DNA from: JBBEAM01 sp040882845
Lineage (GTDB): Bacteria; Pseudomonadota; Alphaproteobacteria; Kiloniellales; DSM-21159
Length of the DNA stretch: 64,000 bases
Direction of reading: 5' to 3'
Assembly: GCA_040882845.1 (NCBI GenBank)
Contig: JBBEAM010000007.1
Span: 868,001 to 932,000, forward strand
The notes under the pieces were generated by a model that saw only the letters and a program-made list of their open reading frames with translations, was not told where the DNA came from and made no database searches. Position numbers and translations under genes: made by a program. Positions 1 through 7,710 of this stretch are shown one piece after another. Each line of letters starts with the position of its first letter. The first letter of the stretch is position 1.

Positions 1-349
1 CGATGTCCCGGGGCATCTCGGCGACGGCCCGGGCGAAGGCCTCGGCGCTGGCGTCGTCGCGGACCAGATGCCAGGGCAGGGTCTGCTTCGGGCGGTTGGC
101 CTCGGCCCAGAGCATCAGGGTAACGGCGATGCGGCCGTGCGGGCCGCTGCGCAGCGCGGCGAGCAGCTCGGGGTCGCGGAAGGCGGCGGCGATGCCGCCC
201 ATCTGCAGGGCGAACTCCTCGCGGTCGATGCTGCCGGACGCGTCGACGGCCAGCAGCAACTCGAGATCGACCGGCTCCTGCGCTCCGGCAAAGGGGGCAG
301 CGGGCAGCGCGAGAAGAAGCGCAAGGCAGAGGGCGCGCAGCAGTTTCAT
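1..349 (-). CDS. DUF1194 family protein, von Willebrand factor A-like, secreted (3' end missing)
   Basis: Reading the minus strand from an ATG at 349 gives an uninterrupted frame running off the left edge, so only about 116 N-terminal residues are visible. A signal peptide is clear: MKLL followed by a hydrophobic core ending in an Ala-rich cleavage region near residues 20-24. Just after it, VDLELLLAVDASGSID carries a MIDAS-like DxSGS metal-binding motif, followed by EEFALQMGG and GPHGRIAVTLMLWAEA, the pattern of the DUF1194/VWA-like family of exported alphaproteobacterial proteins. The biochemical role of the family is not established. The gene is divergent from mtgA. The family call is fairly secure; function is unknown. 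Confidence 0.82.
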   Translation of the reverse strand, partial: MKLLRALCLALLLALPAAPFAGAQEPVDLELLLAVDASGSIDREEFALQMGGIAAAFRDPELLAALRSGPHGRIAVTLMLWAEANRPKQTLPWHLVRDDASAEAFARAVAEMPRDI

Positions 350-427
350 CAAGAGAAACTCTAGCCCGAAAGTCCGCGGGGGCCATGCGCGCTTGCGCGA
401 AGCGCCCCGGAGCACGTAACAGAAGGC

Positions 428-1159
428 ATGGGGAAGGCAGAGAGAGAGAAGAAGACCGGGAAGTCTGGACGTCCGCGCCGCCGCTGGCGCTGGCGCAAGA
501 TCCTGTTTTGGGGCTTTGCGGTCGTCGTGCTGCTGCCCTTGGCCTGCACATTGATCCTGCGCGTGGTTCCGCCGCTCGGCACGCCGCTGATGGTGCTGCG
601 GCTGTTCGAAGGCGAAGGACTGTCCAAGGACTGGGAGCCGCTCGAGGACATCAGTCCGCACCTGCCGCTGGCGATCGTCGCCGCCGAGGACAACCGCTTC
701 TGTGAGCACAGGGGCTTCGACGTCGAGGCGATTCGCGAGGCGCTGGCCGAGGCGCGCCAGGGCGGGCGGGTGCGCGGCGCCAGTACGATCTCCATGCAGA
801 CGGCCAAGAACGTCTTTCTTTGGGGCGGGCGCAACTACCTGCGGAAGGGGCTGGAAGCCTACCTGACGCTCTACATCGAGACGCTCTGGCCGAAGCGCCG
901 GATCATCGAGATGTACATGAATGTCGCCGAGTGGGCGCCCGGCGTCTATGGCGCCGAGGCGGCGGCGCGGCACCATTTCGGCAAGTCCGCCGCCGAGCTC
1001 ACCGCGCGCGAAGCGGCGCTGCTGGCCGCGGTGCTGCCAAATCCGCGGGAGTGGTCGGCGGGCAAGCCGGGCAACTACGTGGCCGGGCGGGCTTCGACGA
1101 TCCAGCGTCGGGTCGGTCAGCTTGGGCCCATGCTCGACTGCGTGCGGCGAGAAGCCTAG
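428..1159 (+). CDS. mtgA: Monofunctional biosynthetic peptidoglycan transglycosylase MtgA
   Basis: 243 residues. This enzyme polymerises lipid II into glycan strands at the periplasmic face of the inner membrane without a transpeptidase domain. A basic N-terminus precedes one membrane anchor (about residues 25-46). The GT51 fold follows, with the catalytic-Glu motif AAEDNRFCEHRGFD (E87), then GASTISMQTAKNVFLW and KRRIIEMYMNVAEWAPGVYG, all typical of the family. The length matches stand-alone MtgA and there is no penicillin-binding domain. It is preceded by the divergent DUF1194 gene and followed by about 400 bp without a convincing gene, so it is probably monocistronic. Confidence 0.95.
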   Translation: MGKAEREKKTGKSGRPRRRWRWRKILFWGFAVVVLLPLACTLILRVVPPLGTPLMVLRLFEGEGLSKDWEPLEDISPHLPLAIVAAEDNRFCEHRGFDVEAIREALAEARQGGRVRGASTISMQTAKNVFLWGGRNYLRKGLEAYLTLYIETLWPKRRIIEMYMNVAEWAPGVYGAEAAARHHFGKSAAELTAREAALLAAVLPNPREWSAGKPGNYVAGRASTIQRRVGQLGPMLDCVRREA

Positions 1160-1559
1160 TCCGTCAGCGGCATCTAGGCGTCGAGGCGCAGCAGCCCGGA
1201 GGCAGCCATCGCTGCGCCCTCCAGCACGAAGGTGAACAGTGCGATGGCTGGCCTTAGGAGCAAGTGGCGTTGGTAAGAGATATAGCGGCAGCCTAGCTCA
1301 GCTATGCCAGGAATGGCGGGTTCGCGCCAAGCGGGTAAAGCCGATTGTTTCCTCTAGTTCGCGAATGGCTTTCTGCAGAGAGAAATTCCTTCCCGATGGC
1401 GGGCGCTACGCCGCTAGGATGTGGCCGCGCGGTGACAAAGCTCTGTCAAGCCGACTCTAGGCTCGCGCCGCGCCGGATTTTTTGCGTTAATCGATCACAG
1501 CATGCCGGTAGCCTGGCGCCGCGCGAAACATAAATCCGCTTCGCGAAGGGGAGGGTAAA
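1160..1559. other. Intergenic stretch without a convincing gene (mtgA-bioY)
   Basis: About 400 bp between mtgA and bioY. No frame on either strand has a start, ribosome site and recognisable protein. On the minus strand an open stretch across roughly 1175-1330 ends in a hydrophobic segment and a TAG at 1174-1176, but it lacks a start codon context and matches nothing I know, so it may be a decayed gene or chance. I looked for a BioR-type box (TTATMKATAA) before bioY and did not find one. The only clear signal is the bioY Shine-Dalgarno region near 1548-1556. Confidence 0.5.
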
Positions 1560-2162
1560 GTGGCCATATCGACCGCAGCCAGCAACGCAGTACACCCCAC
1601 CTTGATCTCGGCGATCTGGCCGGAGGAAGAGCCCTCCAGAGTCGCCCGCAATGTCGTGCTGGCAATCCTCGGCGCGGCGCTGCTGACGATCGCGGCGAAG
1701 GTTCAGCTGCCGCTTTATCCCGTTCCCATGACCATGCAGAGCTTCGTCGTGCTCGTTCTCGCCATGGCATTCGGCTGGCGGCTCGGCGGCGCCACGGTGC
1801 TTCTCTATCTGGCCGAAGGCGCGGTCGGCCTGCCGGTGTTCGCTTCGGGAAGCGGTCTTGCCTACCTTGGCGGCACGTCCGGAGGATACCTGGTCGGCTA
1901 TCTGGTTGCCGCCCTGGCCCTCGGCTGGCTGGCCGAAAAGGGCTGGGACCGCAGCCCGCTGCTGTCGCTCCTGGCGTTGACGCTGGGCTCTGCGATCATC
2001 CTGGCGCTGGGCACCGCCTGGTTGACCGTCCTGATCGGCTACAGCGAGGCGCTGGCCGGTTTTGCGCCGCTCCTGATCGGCGCGGCCGTTAAGCTGGCGC
2101 TGGCCATGGCGGCGATTCTCTTTGCCTGGCACAGGGTCGCGCGCAGCCGCGAGACGGGTTGA
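1560..2162 (+). CDS. bioY: Biotin transporter substrate-binding subunit BioY
   Basis: 200 residues, starting at a GTG preceded by a GGGGAGGG ribosome-binding stretch. BioY is the S-component that binds biotin in the membrane. The sequence shows about six hydrophobic segments and the family hallmarks YPVPMTMQSFVVL, the AFGWRLGG loop and LAEGAVGLPVFASGSG, then a Gly-rich LGGTSGGYLVGY. No bioM/bioN ATPase or T-component lies next to it, so it either works alone or uses an energising module encoded elsewhere. The biotin ligase birA in this window (56731) is far away. The stop lies 4 bp from the convergent M24 gene. Confidence 0.93.
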   Translation: MAISTAASNAVHPTLISAIWPEEEPSRVARNVVLAILGAALLTIAAKVQLPLYPVPMTMQSFVVLVLAMAFGWRLGGATVLLYLAEGAVGLPVFASGSGLAYLGGTSGGYLVGYLVAALALGWLAEKGWDRSPLLSLLALTLGSAIILALGTAWLTVLIGYSEALAGFAPLLIGAAVKLALAMAAILFAWHRVARSRETG

Positions 2163-2166
2163 CCGG

Positions 2167-3339
2167 CTAGTCCTTGAGGATCAATTCGCGTGGCGTGTTG
2201 GCGAGCGGTTCGCAGCCGGTCTCGGTGACCCGGAAGCACTCGCTGATCTCGATGCCCCAGTCGTCCATCCAGATGCCCGGCATGAAGTGGATCGTCATGT
2301 TGGGCTGCAGCACCGTGGTGTCGCCGGGGCGCAGGGAGATGGTGTGCTCGCCCCAATCCGGCGGGTAGTTGAGCCCGGTGGAGTAGCCGCAGCGGGATTC
2401 CTTGATGAGCCCGTGCTTGGCGATGGTGTCGCGCCAGACCCGCTCGACCTCCTCGGCGGTGACGCCGGGCTTGATGAAGTCGAAGGCGGCTTCGATCCCC
2501 TCGACCACCCAGGAGGCGGCGTTGGCCAGCTTCTTCGGCGGCTTGCCGATGAAGACCGTGCGCGCCTGGGGACAGTGGTAGCGCTTGCGGCAGCCTGCCA
2601 GCTCTAGGATCGTCGCCTCGCCCTTCTTGAAAACCTCGTCGCTCCAGGTCAGATGCGGCGTCGCCGTGCCGGCGCCGGTCGGCAGCATCGGGACGATGGC
2701 GGTGTAGTCGCCGCCGTACTCCGGGGTGCCGCTGATCCCGGCCTGGTAGATCGCCGCCGCGGCGTCGCACTGCCGGTTGCCCGGCGTCACCTGCTCGAAA
2801 GCGACGGCCATGACCTTTTCCAGGATCGTGGCGGCCTGTTGCATCAGCTCGAGCTCGGCCGGTGACTTGATGCAGCGCACCCAGTTCACCAGCGCTTCGG
2901 CGTTGATGAAGGTGGAGTTCGGAAGGTCTCCCTTGAGCGCCTCGTAGCCGGCCGGCGAGAAGTAGTAGCTGTCCATTTCCAGTCCCACGGTGCCGCGGTC
3001 GAGTCCGCGCGCCTTCAGCACGTCGGCGGCGAAGTTCATCGGGTGCTTCAACGGCGTTTGAACGAAGTCGTCGCCATAGGGATAGATGTTCTCTTCCTTG
3101 AGATAGGTAGTGACGCGGGCGCCATTGCCGTCGATACCGCGGCCGATCCACAGAGGCTCGTCGAGGTCGAGCGCAACTACCACGCACTGCGGCGTGTAGA
3201 AGGACCAACCGTCGTAGCCAGTCAGGTAGTTCATGTTCGCAGTGTCGTGGCATAGCAGAACCTCGATGCCGTGCGCCTGCATCGAGGTCTTGGTGCGCTC
3301 AAGCCGTGTATCGTACTCGCTTCTGTCGAATGCCAGCAT
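2167..3339 (-). CDS. M24-family hydrolase resembling ectoine hydrolase (DoeA/EutD) or creatinase
   Basis: 390 residues from the ATG at 3339; an upstream in-frame start would add 46 residues that look like untranslated leader. The N-terminal creatinase-like domain contains NMNYLTGYDGWSFYTPQ, and the C-terminal pita-bread domain spans roughly residues 165-385. In metal-dependent aminopeptidase P relatives the two Asp ligands lie in DxG and GDxTRT motifs. Here those places read ILELAG and CPQARTVF, so the first Asp is Glu and the second is lost, as in metal-free creatinase/DoeA-type enzymes. The TGYDGWSFYT signature resembles ectoine hydrolase DoeA, which opens the ectoine ring to N-acetyl-diaminobutyrate. 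The usual partner deacetylase doeB and regulator doeX are not adjacent, so the substrate is uncertain. Divergent from the esterase at 3569. Confidence 0.8.
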   Translation of the reverse strand: MLAFDRSEYDTRLERTKTSMQAHGIEVLLCHDTANMNYLTGYDGWSFYTPQCVVVALDLDEPLWIGRGIDGNGARVTTYLKEENIYPYGDDFVQTPLKHPMNFAADVLKARGLDRGTVGLEMDSYYFSPAGYEALKGDLPNSTFINAEALVNWVRCIKSPAELELMQQAATILEKVMAVAFEQVTPGNRQCDAAAAIYQAGISGTPEYGGDYTAIVPMLPTGAGTATPHLTWSDEVFKKGEATILELAGCRKRYHCPQARTVFIGKPPKKLANAASWVVEGIEAAFDFIKPGVTAEEVERVWRDTIAKHGLIKESRCGYSTGLNYPPDWGEHTISLRPGDTTVLQPNMTIHFMPGIWMDDWGIEISECFRVTETGCEPLANTPRELILKD

Positions 3340-3568
3340 GCCAGGGGCCTCGATCGCTAAGGGCAAAGCCGTGAAGTGCCCGGAGCCTAGGCCAGGGCAA
3401 CGCTTCCTGAATAGTGGGAAACGACATAATCCTGCAAGGAACGCGACGGCTTGGCGGCGCATCTGCGGAATCCGCATGGCTGTGCGCGCAAGTCGGCATT
3501 TCCCGCCAGGGGCAGACTGTGTTTAGCTAGCTTGAAAGTTATGTTGCACCTGCGAAGAGTGAGAGCGC

Positions 3569-4510
3569 ATGCCTCTGGATCCCGGGATCCTCAAGTACAT
3601 CGAAATCACCGACAAGGTCTTCCCGCCGGATTTCCTGGATTCGCCGATCGGCGAGCAGCGGCAGATGTACGCAGACCTTGCCAAGTCCTTCGACTATCCG
3701 CGCCCGGAGTCCATCGAGGTCGAAGACAAGACCGTCGGCCCGCGCAAGGTTGCGGTGCGCATCTTCCGTCCGGAAAAGGATCCGGCAAGGCAGGGCAAGC
3801 AACCCTGCCTTTTTTATATGCACGGGGGAGGCTACGTCTTCGGCAACCTCGACAGCCATGACTCGATTACTGCGGAGATCGCGGAGCGGGCCGGGGTCAC
3901 CGTGATCTCCATCGACTACAGCCTGGCGCCGGAGAAGCCGCATCCCGCGGCCTGCGAAGACTGCTGGTCGGTCATCCTCGAGGTGACCGCAAACCCGGAA
4001 CTCTACGGCATCGATCCCGACCGCCTCGCGGTCGCCGGCGATAGCGCTGGCGGAAATCTCTCCGGGGCGATGTGTCTGAAGGCCCGCGCCGCCGGCGGAC
4101 CCAGGCTGAGCGGGCAGGTGCTGATCTATCCCGGTTTTGGCCTGGAGCTGTCGGAGCCGGCGCGCTGCGTGACGCCGGACGCGCCGGGTTTCAGCCGCGC
4201 CGAGCACGACTACTACCGCCGCGCCTACCTTGGCGGCGCCGAGACCACCGACGACCCTCTGGCGTTTCCCCTGCTCAATAACGACTATACGGATCTGCCG
4301 CCGGCCTATGTGGTGGTGGCGCAGTACGACCCGCTGCGCGACGACGGCGAGGTCTACTCCGACCGCCTCTGCGCCGCCGGCGTGAACAGCGAGCTGCATC
4401 TCGGCCGCGGCCTGATCCACGGCTTTCTGCGCGCCCGGCACATGAGCAAGCCGGCCGGCGAGGCCTTCGAGGGCATCTGCAAGGCGGTCGGAAAGTTCCT
4501 GAGGGACTGA
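3569..4510 (+). CDS. Alpha/beta hydrolase, HSL family (lipase/arylesterase type)
   Basis: 313 residues, probably cytoplasmic because no signal peptide is seen. Hormone-sensitive-lipase hallmarks are complete: the oxyanion-hole motif HGGG (residues 85-88), the nucleophile elbow GDSAGG (S159), an acid in YDPLRDDG (D254) and the catalytic His in GLIHGF (H284). The reaction is probably hydrolysis of a small carboxyl ester; the substrate cannot be read from sequence. It ends 3 bp before the ATG of the oxygenase gene at 4514, so the two are likely co-transcribed, and an ester or amide linked to that pathway is a possible substrate (inference). Confidence 0.9.
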   Translation: MPLDPGILKYIEITDKVFPPDFLDSPIGEQRQMYADLAKSFDYPRPESIEVEDKTVGPRKVAVRIFRPEKDPARQGKQPCLFYMHGGGYVFGNLDSHDSITAEIAERAGVTVISIDYSLAPEKPHPAACEDCWSVILEVTANPELYGIDPDRLAVAGDSAGGNLSGAMCLKARAAGGPRLSGQVLIYPGFGLELSEPARCVTPDAPGFSRAEHDYYRRAYLGGAETTDDPLAFPLLNNDYTDLPPAYVVVAQYDPLRDDGEVYSDRLCAAGVNSELHLGRGLIHGFLRARHMSKPAGEAFEGICKAVGKFLRD

Positions 4511-4513
4511 CGA

Positions 4514-5650
4514 ATGACCGCGAAGCCGCTCGACTCCCCGTCACGCTCAACAGCCGGCAGCATTCAATCCCTGACCAGCGACCGCAACTGGCTGACGGTC
4601 GAATGGCAGCATGGCGGCGTCAGCCGCTACCCGGCGATCTGGTTGCGCGACAATCTTCCCGAAGGGCGTCATGCCGGGAACGGCCAACGGCTGTTCGATA
4701 TCTCGGCGCTGCCCGAGGACATCGCGCTTGGCGATGCCGAGCTCGCCGGCGACGGGTCGGTGCGGCTGCTGTTCCAGCCCGAAGCGCTGCGCTGCAGCTT
4801 TTCAGCGGTCTGGCTCTACGCCCACCGCCTCGAGGGCGCCGCGCCGCCCGCGGCACGTCAGCTCTGGGATGGAACCCATCGGCTGAAGGACATGGATTTT
4901 CCGGCGATCGCGGAGTCCGGGGAAGCGCTGCGGGACTGGCTTGCGGCGGTGCGCGACCATGGCGCCGCCCTGCTGCGCGGCGTGCCGCCGGAAGCGGAGC
5001 GGATTTTCGACGTGGTCGCGCTCTTCGGCTATGTTCGCGAGACCAACTATGGCCGGCTGTTCGACGTGATCAGCGAGGCGGAGCCGAGCAATCTGGCTTT
5101 TTCCAACCTCGGCCTCGGCCTGCACACAGACAATCCCTACCGCGACCCCGTGCCGGGCCTGCAGCTGCTGCACTGTCTGGTCGCGGAATCCGACGGCGGG
5201 GAGTCCGTGGTGGTGGACGGCTTCGCGGTGGCCGAACGGCTGCGCAAGGAGGCGCCCGAGGACTTCGCGCTGCTGACCCGTCATGCCGTGCCCTTCGCCT
5301 TCAGATCCAAGGACGCGCAGCTCGAAGCGCGCAGCCCGCTGATCGAGCTCGACGCGGAAGGGCGGCTGCGCGGCGTCCGCTACAACAACCGCTCGGCGGC
5401 GCCGCTCGATCTCGCGCCGGAGGTGCTGCCGGACTTCTATCGCGCCTACCGGCGGTTCGGGCGGATGCTGCACGACCCGGCTTTTGCGGTGTCCTTCCGT
5501 CTGGCGCCAGGCGACCTCTTTATCGTCGACAACCGGCGGGTTCTGCATGGCCGCAAGGGCTTCTCCGGCGGCAAGCGGCATCTGCAGGGCTGTTACGCCG
5601 ACAAGGATTCCCTGGAAAGCAAGATCCGCATTCTGGAGAGCGAGATATGA
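4514..5650 (+). CDS. Fe(II)/2-oxoglutarate dioxygenase, GBBH/TmpA-like (putative phosphonate hydroxylase)
   Basis: 378 residues. An N-terminal DUF971/GBBH-like domain (about residues 25-105) contains WLRDNLPEGRHAGNGQRLFD. A TauD/TfdA catalytic domain follows, with the iron triad H204-x-D206 in GLHTDNPYRD, the distal H345 in RRVLHGRKGF, and R355 for 2-oxoglutarate. This architecture is shared by gamma-butyrobetaine hydroxylase and TmpA, which hydroxylates 2-(trimethylammonio)ethylphosphonate. The TmpA-like reading is favoured because the stop overlaps the start of a PhnZ/TmpB-like HD oxygenase (ATGA), the enzyme that would take the next step. Oddly, the Cys cluster that binds zinc in the N-domain of mammalian GBBH is absent. 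Butyrobetaine hydroxylase is the main alternative. Confidence 0.82.
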   Translation: MTAKPLDSPSRSTAGSIQSLTSDRNWLTVEWQHGGVSRYPAIWLRDNLPEGRHAGNGQRLFDISALPEDIALGDAELAGDGSVRLLFQPEALRCSFSAVWLYAHRLEGAAPPAARQLWDGTHRLKDMDFPAIAESGEALRDWLAAVRDHGAALLRGVPPEAERIFDVVALFGYVRETNYGRLFDVISEAEPSNLAFSNLGLGLHTDNPYRDPVPGLQLLHCLVAESDGGESVVVDGFAVAERLRKEAPEDFALLTRHAVPFAFRSKDAQLEARSPLIELDAEGRLRGVRYNNRSAAPLDLAPEVLPDFYRAYRRFGRMLHDPAFAVSFRLAPGDLFIVDNRRVLHGRKGFSGGKRHLQGCYADKDSLESKIRILESEI

Positions 5651-6192
5651 CCGGGAGGGCACAAGAGGTTTTTGCGGAACTGGAAGCGCTCTTCGCCGAG
5701 CACGGCAAGGAAGCTTACGGCGAGGACGTGACTCAGCTCGAGCACATGCTGCAGTGCGCCGCCTGCGCGGCCTCGGAAGGGGCATCCGACAGTCTGGTCG
5801 CCGCCGCACTGCTGCACGATGTCGGACACCTGATCGAGGAAGCCGACGACGCCTACGGCTATCACAAGCACGACCGCTCAGGCGCTGCCTTTCTCAGCGG
5901 ATACTTTGGTCCGGAAGTCAGCGAGCCGGTGCGTCTGCACGTCGCCGCAAAGCGCTACCTCTGCGCCGTCGAGCCAGAATATTTCGACTGCCTCTCGGCC
6001 GCCTCGGTGCATTCGCTGTCGAAGCAGGGTGGGCCGATGTCTGCCGAGGAGGTCGCCGCCTTCGAACGCAATCCGCAGTACCGCGATGCAGTACGGCTGC
6101 GCCGCTGGGACGATCTCGGCAAGGTCGAGGGCTTGAAGGTCGAAGGCCTGGCGCACTACCGGCCGCTGCTGGAATCGCTGGTGCGGAGCTAG
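5647..6192 (+). CDS. HD-domain phosphonate oxygenase, PhnZ/TmpB-like
   Basis: 181 residues starting within the stop of the upstream oxygenase (ATGA). PhnZ-type proteins are mixed-valent di-iron oxygenases that cleave the C-P bond of 1-hydroxy-2-aminoethylphosphonate to glycine and phosphate; TmpB does the same with the trimethylated substrate, giving glycine betaine. Visible ligands fit this: H33 in QLEHMLQ, H57-D58 in LLHDVGH, H73/H75 and H98 in RLHVAAKRYL, and D155/D156 in RRWDD. The family signatures HVAAKRYLC and KQGGPMS are present. The substrate-gating Tyr of PhnZ corresponds to Y24. Three residues on, where PhnZ has Glu27 near the amine, this protein has Asp27, which might fit a bulkier cation (inference). 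Confidence 0.88.
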   Translation: MTGRAQEVFAELEALFAEHGKEAYGEDVTQLEHMLQCAACAASEGASDSLVAAALLHDVGHLIEEADDAYGYHKHDRSGAAFLSGYFGPEVSEPVRLHVAAKRYLCAVEPEYFDCLSAASVHSLSKQGGPMSAEEVAAFERNPQYRDAVRLRRWDDLGKVEGLKVEGLAHYRPLLESLVRS

Positions 6193-6839
6193 CCTACCGT
6201 CAGGTCGAGCGGGGTCAATCCCTCGATCTCGGCGTGCAGCCTGTCGCCTGGCTGGATCGGGCCGACGCCGGCCGGCGTCCCGGTAAAGATCAGGTCGCCG
6301 GGCTTGAGTTCGACGAATCCCGCCAGATGCCTCAACACGTCCTCGACCGGCCAGATCAGGTCGGAGATGTTGCCGCTCTGCCGGGTCTCGCCGTTGATCT
6401 TCAGTTCGATCGCACCGCAGGTCATGGGCTGGCCGGCGCGCGTCAGTGGACCGCAGGGGGCGGCGTTGTCGAAGGCCTTGCCCATTTCCCAGGGACGGCC
6501 GGCCTTTTTCGCCACGCCCTGAAGATCGCGGCGGGTCAGGTCGATGCCCACGGCATGGCCGAAGACTTTCGCATCTGGCCCCAGCGCGACCACCAACTCG
6601 ACTTCGTGATGAAGGTCCTTGGTGGCAGGAGGGTAGGGGATGCTTCCGCCACCCGGCACCAGGGCATCGGCGGGCTTCATGAAAAAGAAAGGCGCTTCCC
6701 GCTCGGGATCGTGGCCCATCTCGCGGCTGTGTTCGGCATAGTTCCGCCCGACGCAATAGATCCGGCGCAGGGGAAAGGCTTCGTCGCTCTCCGCGATGGG
6801 AAGCGCGATCGGTTCCTGCGGGGGGAAGGCGAAATTCAC
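6189..6839 (-). CDS. Fumarylacetoacetate hydrolase (FAH) family protein
   Basis: 216 residues, a short FAH-domain protein like fumarylpyruvate hydrolases or oxaloacetate/acylpyruvate hydrolases. Features: IYCVGRNYAEHSREMG near the N-terminus, FFFMKPADALVPGG, and the metal-ligand segments HHEVELVVALG (H..E.E) and GIDLTRRDLQ, then IFTGTPAGVGP near the C-terminus. It probably hydrolyses a C-C bond in a small dioxo acid; the substrate is undetermined. It is convergent with the HD oxygenase and their stop codons share the CTAG at 6189-6192, so the tail-to-tail transcripts overlap. It may belong with the suf-side genes only by strand. Confidence 0.9.
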   Translation of the reverse strand: MNFAFPPQEPIALPIAESDEAFPLRRIYCVGRNYAEHSREMGHDPEREAPFFFMKPADALVPGGGSIPYPPATKDLHHEVELVVALGPDAKVFGHAVGIDLTRRDLQGVAKKAGRPWEMGKAFDNAAPCGPLTRAGQPMTCGAIELKINGETRQSGNISDLIWPVEDVLRHLAGFVELKPGDLIFTGTPAGVGPIQPGDRLHAEIEGLTPLDLTVG

Positions 6840-6852
6840 GATCCCGGCCAGG

Positions 6853-7188
6853 CTAGACCGAGAAGCTCTCGCCGCAGCCGCAACGGCTCTTTTCGTTGGG
6901 ATTGGTGAAGACGAAGCCGGATTCCAGCTTGCCTTCCTGGTAGTCCATCTCGCTGCCGAGCAGGAACATGGTCGCGGAGGGGTCGATGTAGATGCGCACG
7001 CCCTTGTCCTCGATCACGTCCTCGAACTTCTTCTGCTCCTTGACGTACTCGACGAAGTAGCTGAGTCCTGAGCAGCCGCGGGTTTTCACGCCGACCCGCA
7101 GGCCGAGCACGTCCTCGTCTCCGGCTTTGCTCATCAAACGCTTCACCCTTTCGGCGGCAGCGTCTGTCAGCGTTATGATCGGTGCCAT
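6853..7188 (-). CDS. sufA: A-type iron-sulfur carrier, SufA/IscA family
   Basis: 111 residues, last gene of the suf operon. A-type carriers accept Fe-S clusters from the SufBCD scaffold and pass them to apoproteins in the cytoplasm. The three conserved cysteines are present: C39 in TRGCSGLSY and the C-terminal pair C103/C105 in SRCGCGESF. The spacing and length are normal for the HesB/IscA/SufA fold. It follows sufT by about 40 bp on the same strand. SufA is favoured over IscA or ErpA because of the operon; the fold alone cannot decide. Confidence 0.92.
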   Translation of the reverse strand: MAPIITLTDAAAERVKRLMSKAGDEDVLGLRVGVKTRGCSGLSYFVEYVKEQKKFEDVIEDKGVRIYIDPSATMFLLGSEMDYQEGKLESGFVFTNPNEKSRCGCGESFSV

Positions 7189-7227
7189 TGCGGTTTACTC
7201 TCCTTGGCGTTCAGACAGAATCTTGGA

Positions 7228-7710
7228 TCAAAAGATGCCGAGCGCAAGCATTGCGTCTTCGCTCATCATCTCCTTGGTCCAGGGCGGCTCCCAGGTCAAG
7301 GTCACCGTCACCTCGCCGGCGCCTTCGACCTCGGCCACGGCCTTGGCGACCATGCCCGGCATCTGCCCGGCGACTGGGCAGGCTGGGGCGGTCAGGGTCA
7401 TCAGCACACTGACCGAGCCGTCCGCGGAGATCTTGTTCTCGTAGATCAGGCCGAGGTCATAGATGTTCACCGGAATCTCCGGGTCGTAGACGCTGCGCAA
7501 TGCCTCGACGATCTGCTCTTCGCCGGCGGGCGTGGCACCTTCCGGCAAGGCTGTCCCGGCGTGCGCCTGCAGGCCTTCCTCCGCGCCTTCCTCCATGCTT
7601 CCCGCCCAGAGGTAGGGGTTGTAGTGGGCGGCGGCGGGGTGGCCTTCCTGCATCATTTCGCCGGGATCCGGCGCGATGGGCCGGTCCTTGGTCTTGCTGT
7701 CGTCTGACAT
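7228..7710 (-). CDS. sufT: SUF system maturation protein SufT (DUF59/MIP18 family)
   Basis: 160 residues. The C-terminal half is a DUF59 (MIP18-like) domain: EEQIVEALRSVYDPEIPVNI, YDLGLIY, the TLTAPACPVAGQMPG loop with its conserved Cys, and a VTVTLTWEPPWT strand. SufT proteins help Fe-S maturation under high demand. The N-terminal ~65 residues are acidic and low-complexity and lack a recognised domain. The start codon overlaps the sufS stop, showing translational coupling. It lies in the order sufS-sufT-sufA common in alphaproteobacteria. Confidence 0.9.
   Translation of the reverse strand: MSDDSKTKDRPIAPDPGEMMQEGHPAAAHYNPYLWAGSMEEGAEEGLQAHAGTALPEGATPAGEEQIVEALRSVYDPEIPVNIYDLGLIYENKISADGSVSVLMTLTAPACPVAGQMPGMVAKAVAEVEGAGEVTVTLTWEPPWTKEMMSEDAMLALGIF

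Noticed and set aside
1440..1560. BioR box before bioY
   Set aside because: No TTATMKATAA-like sequence was found; ACATAAAT is too far from the consensus.
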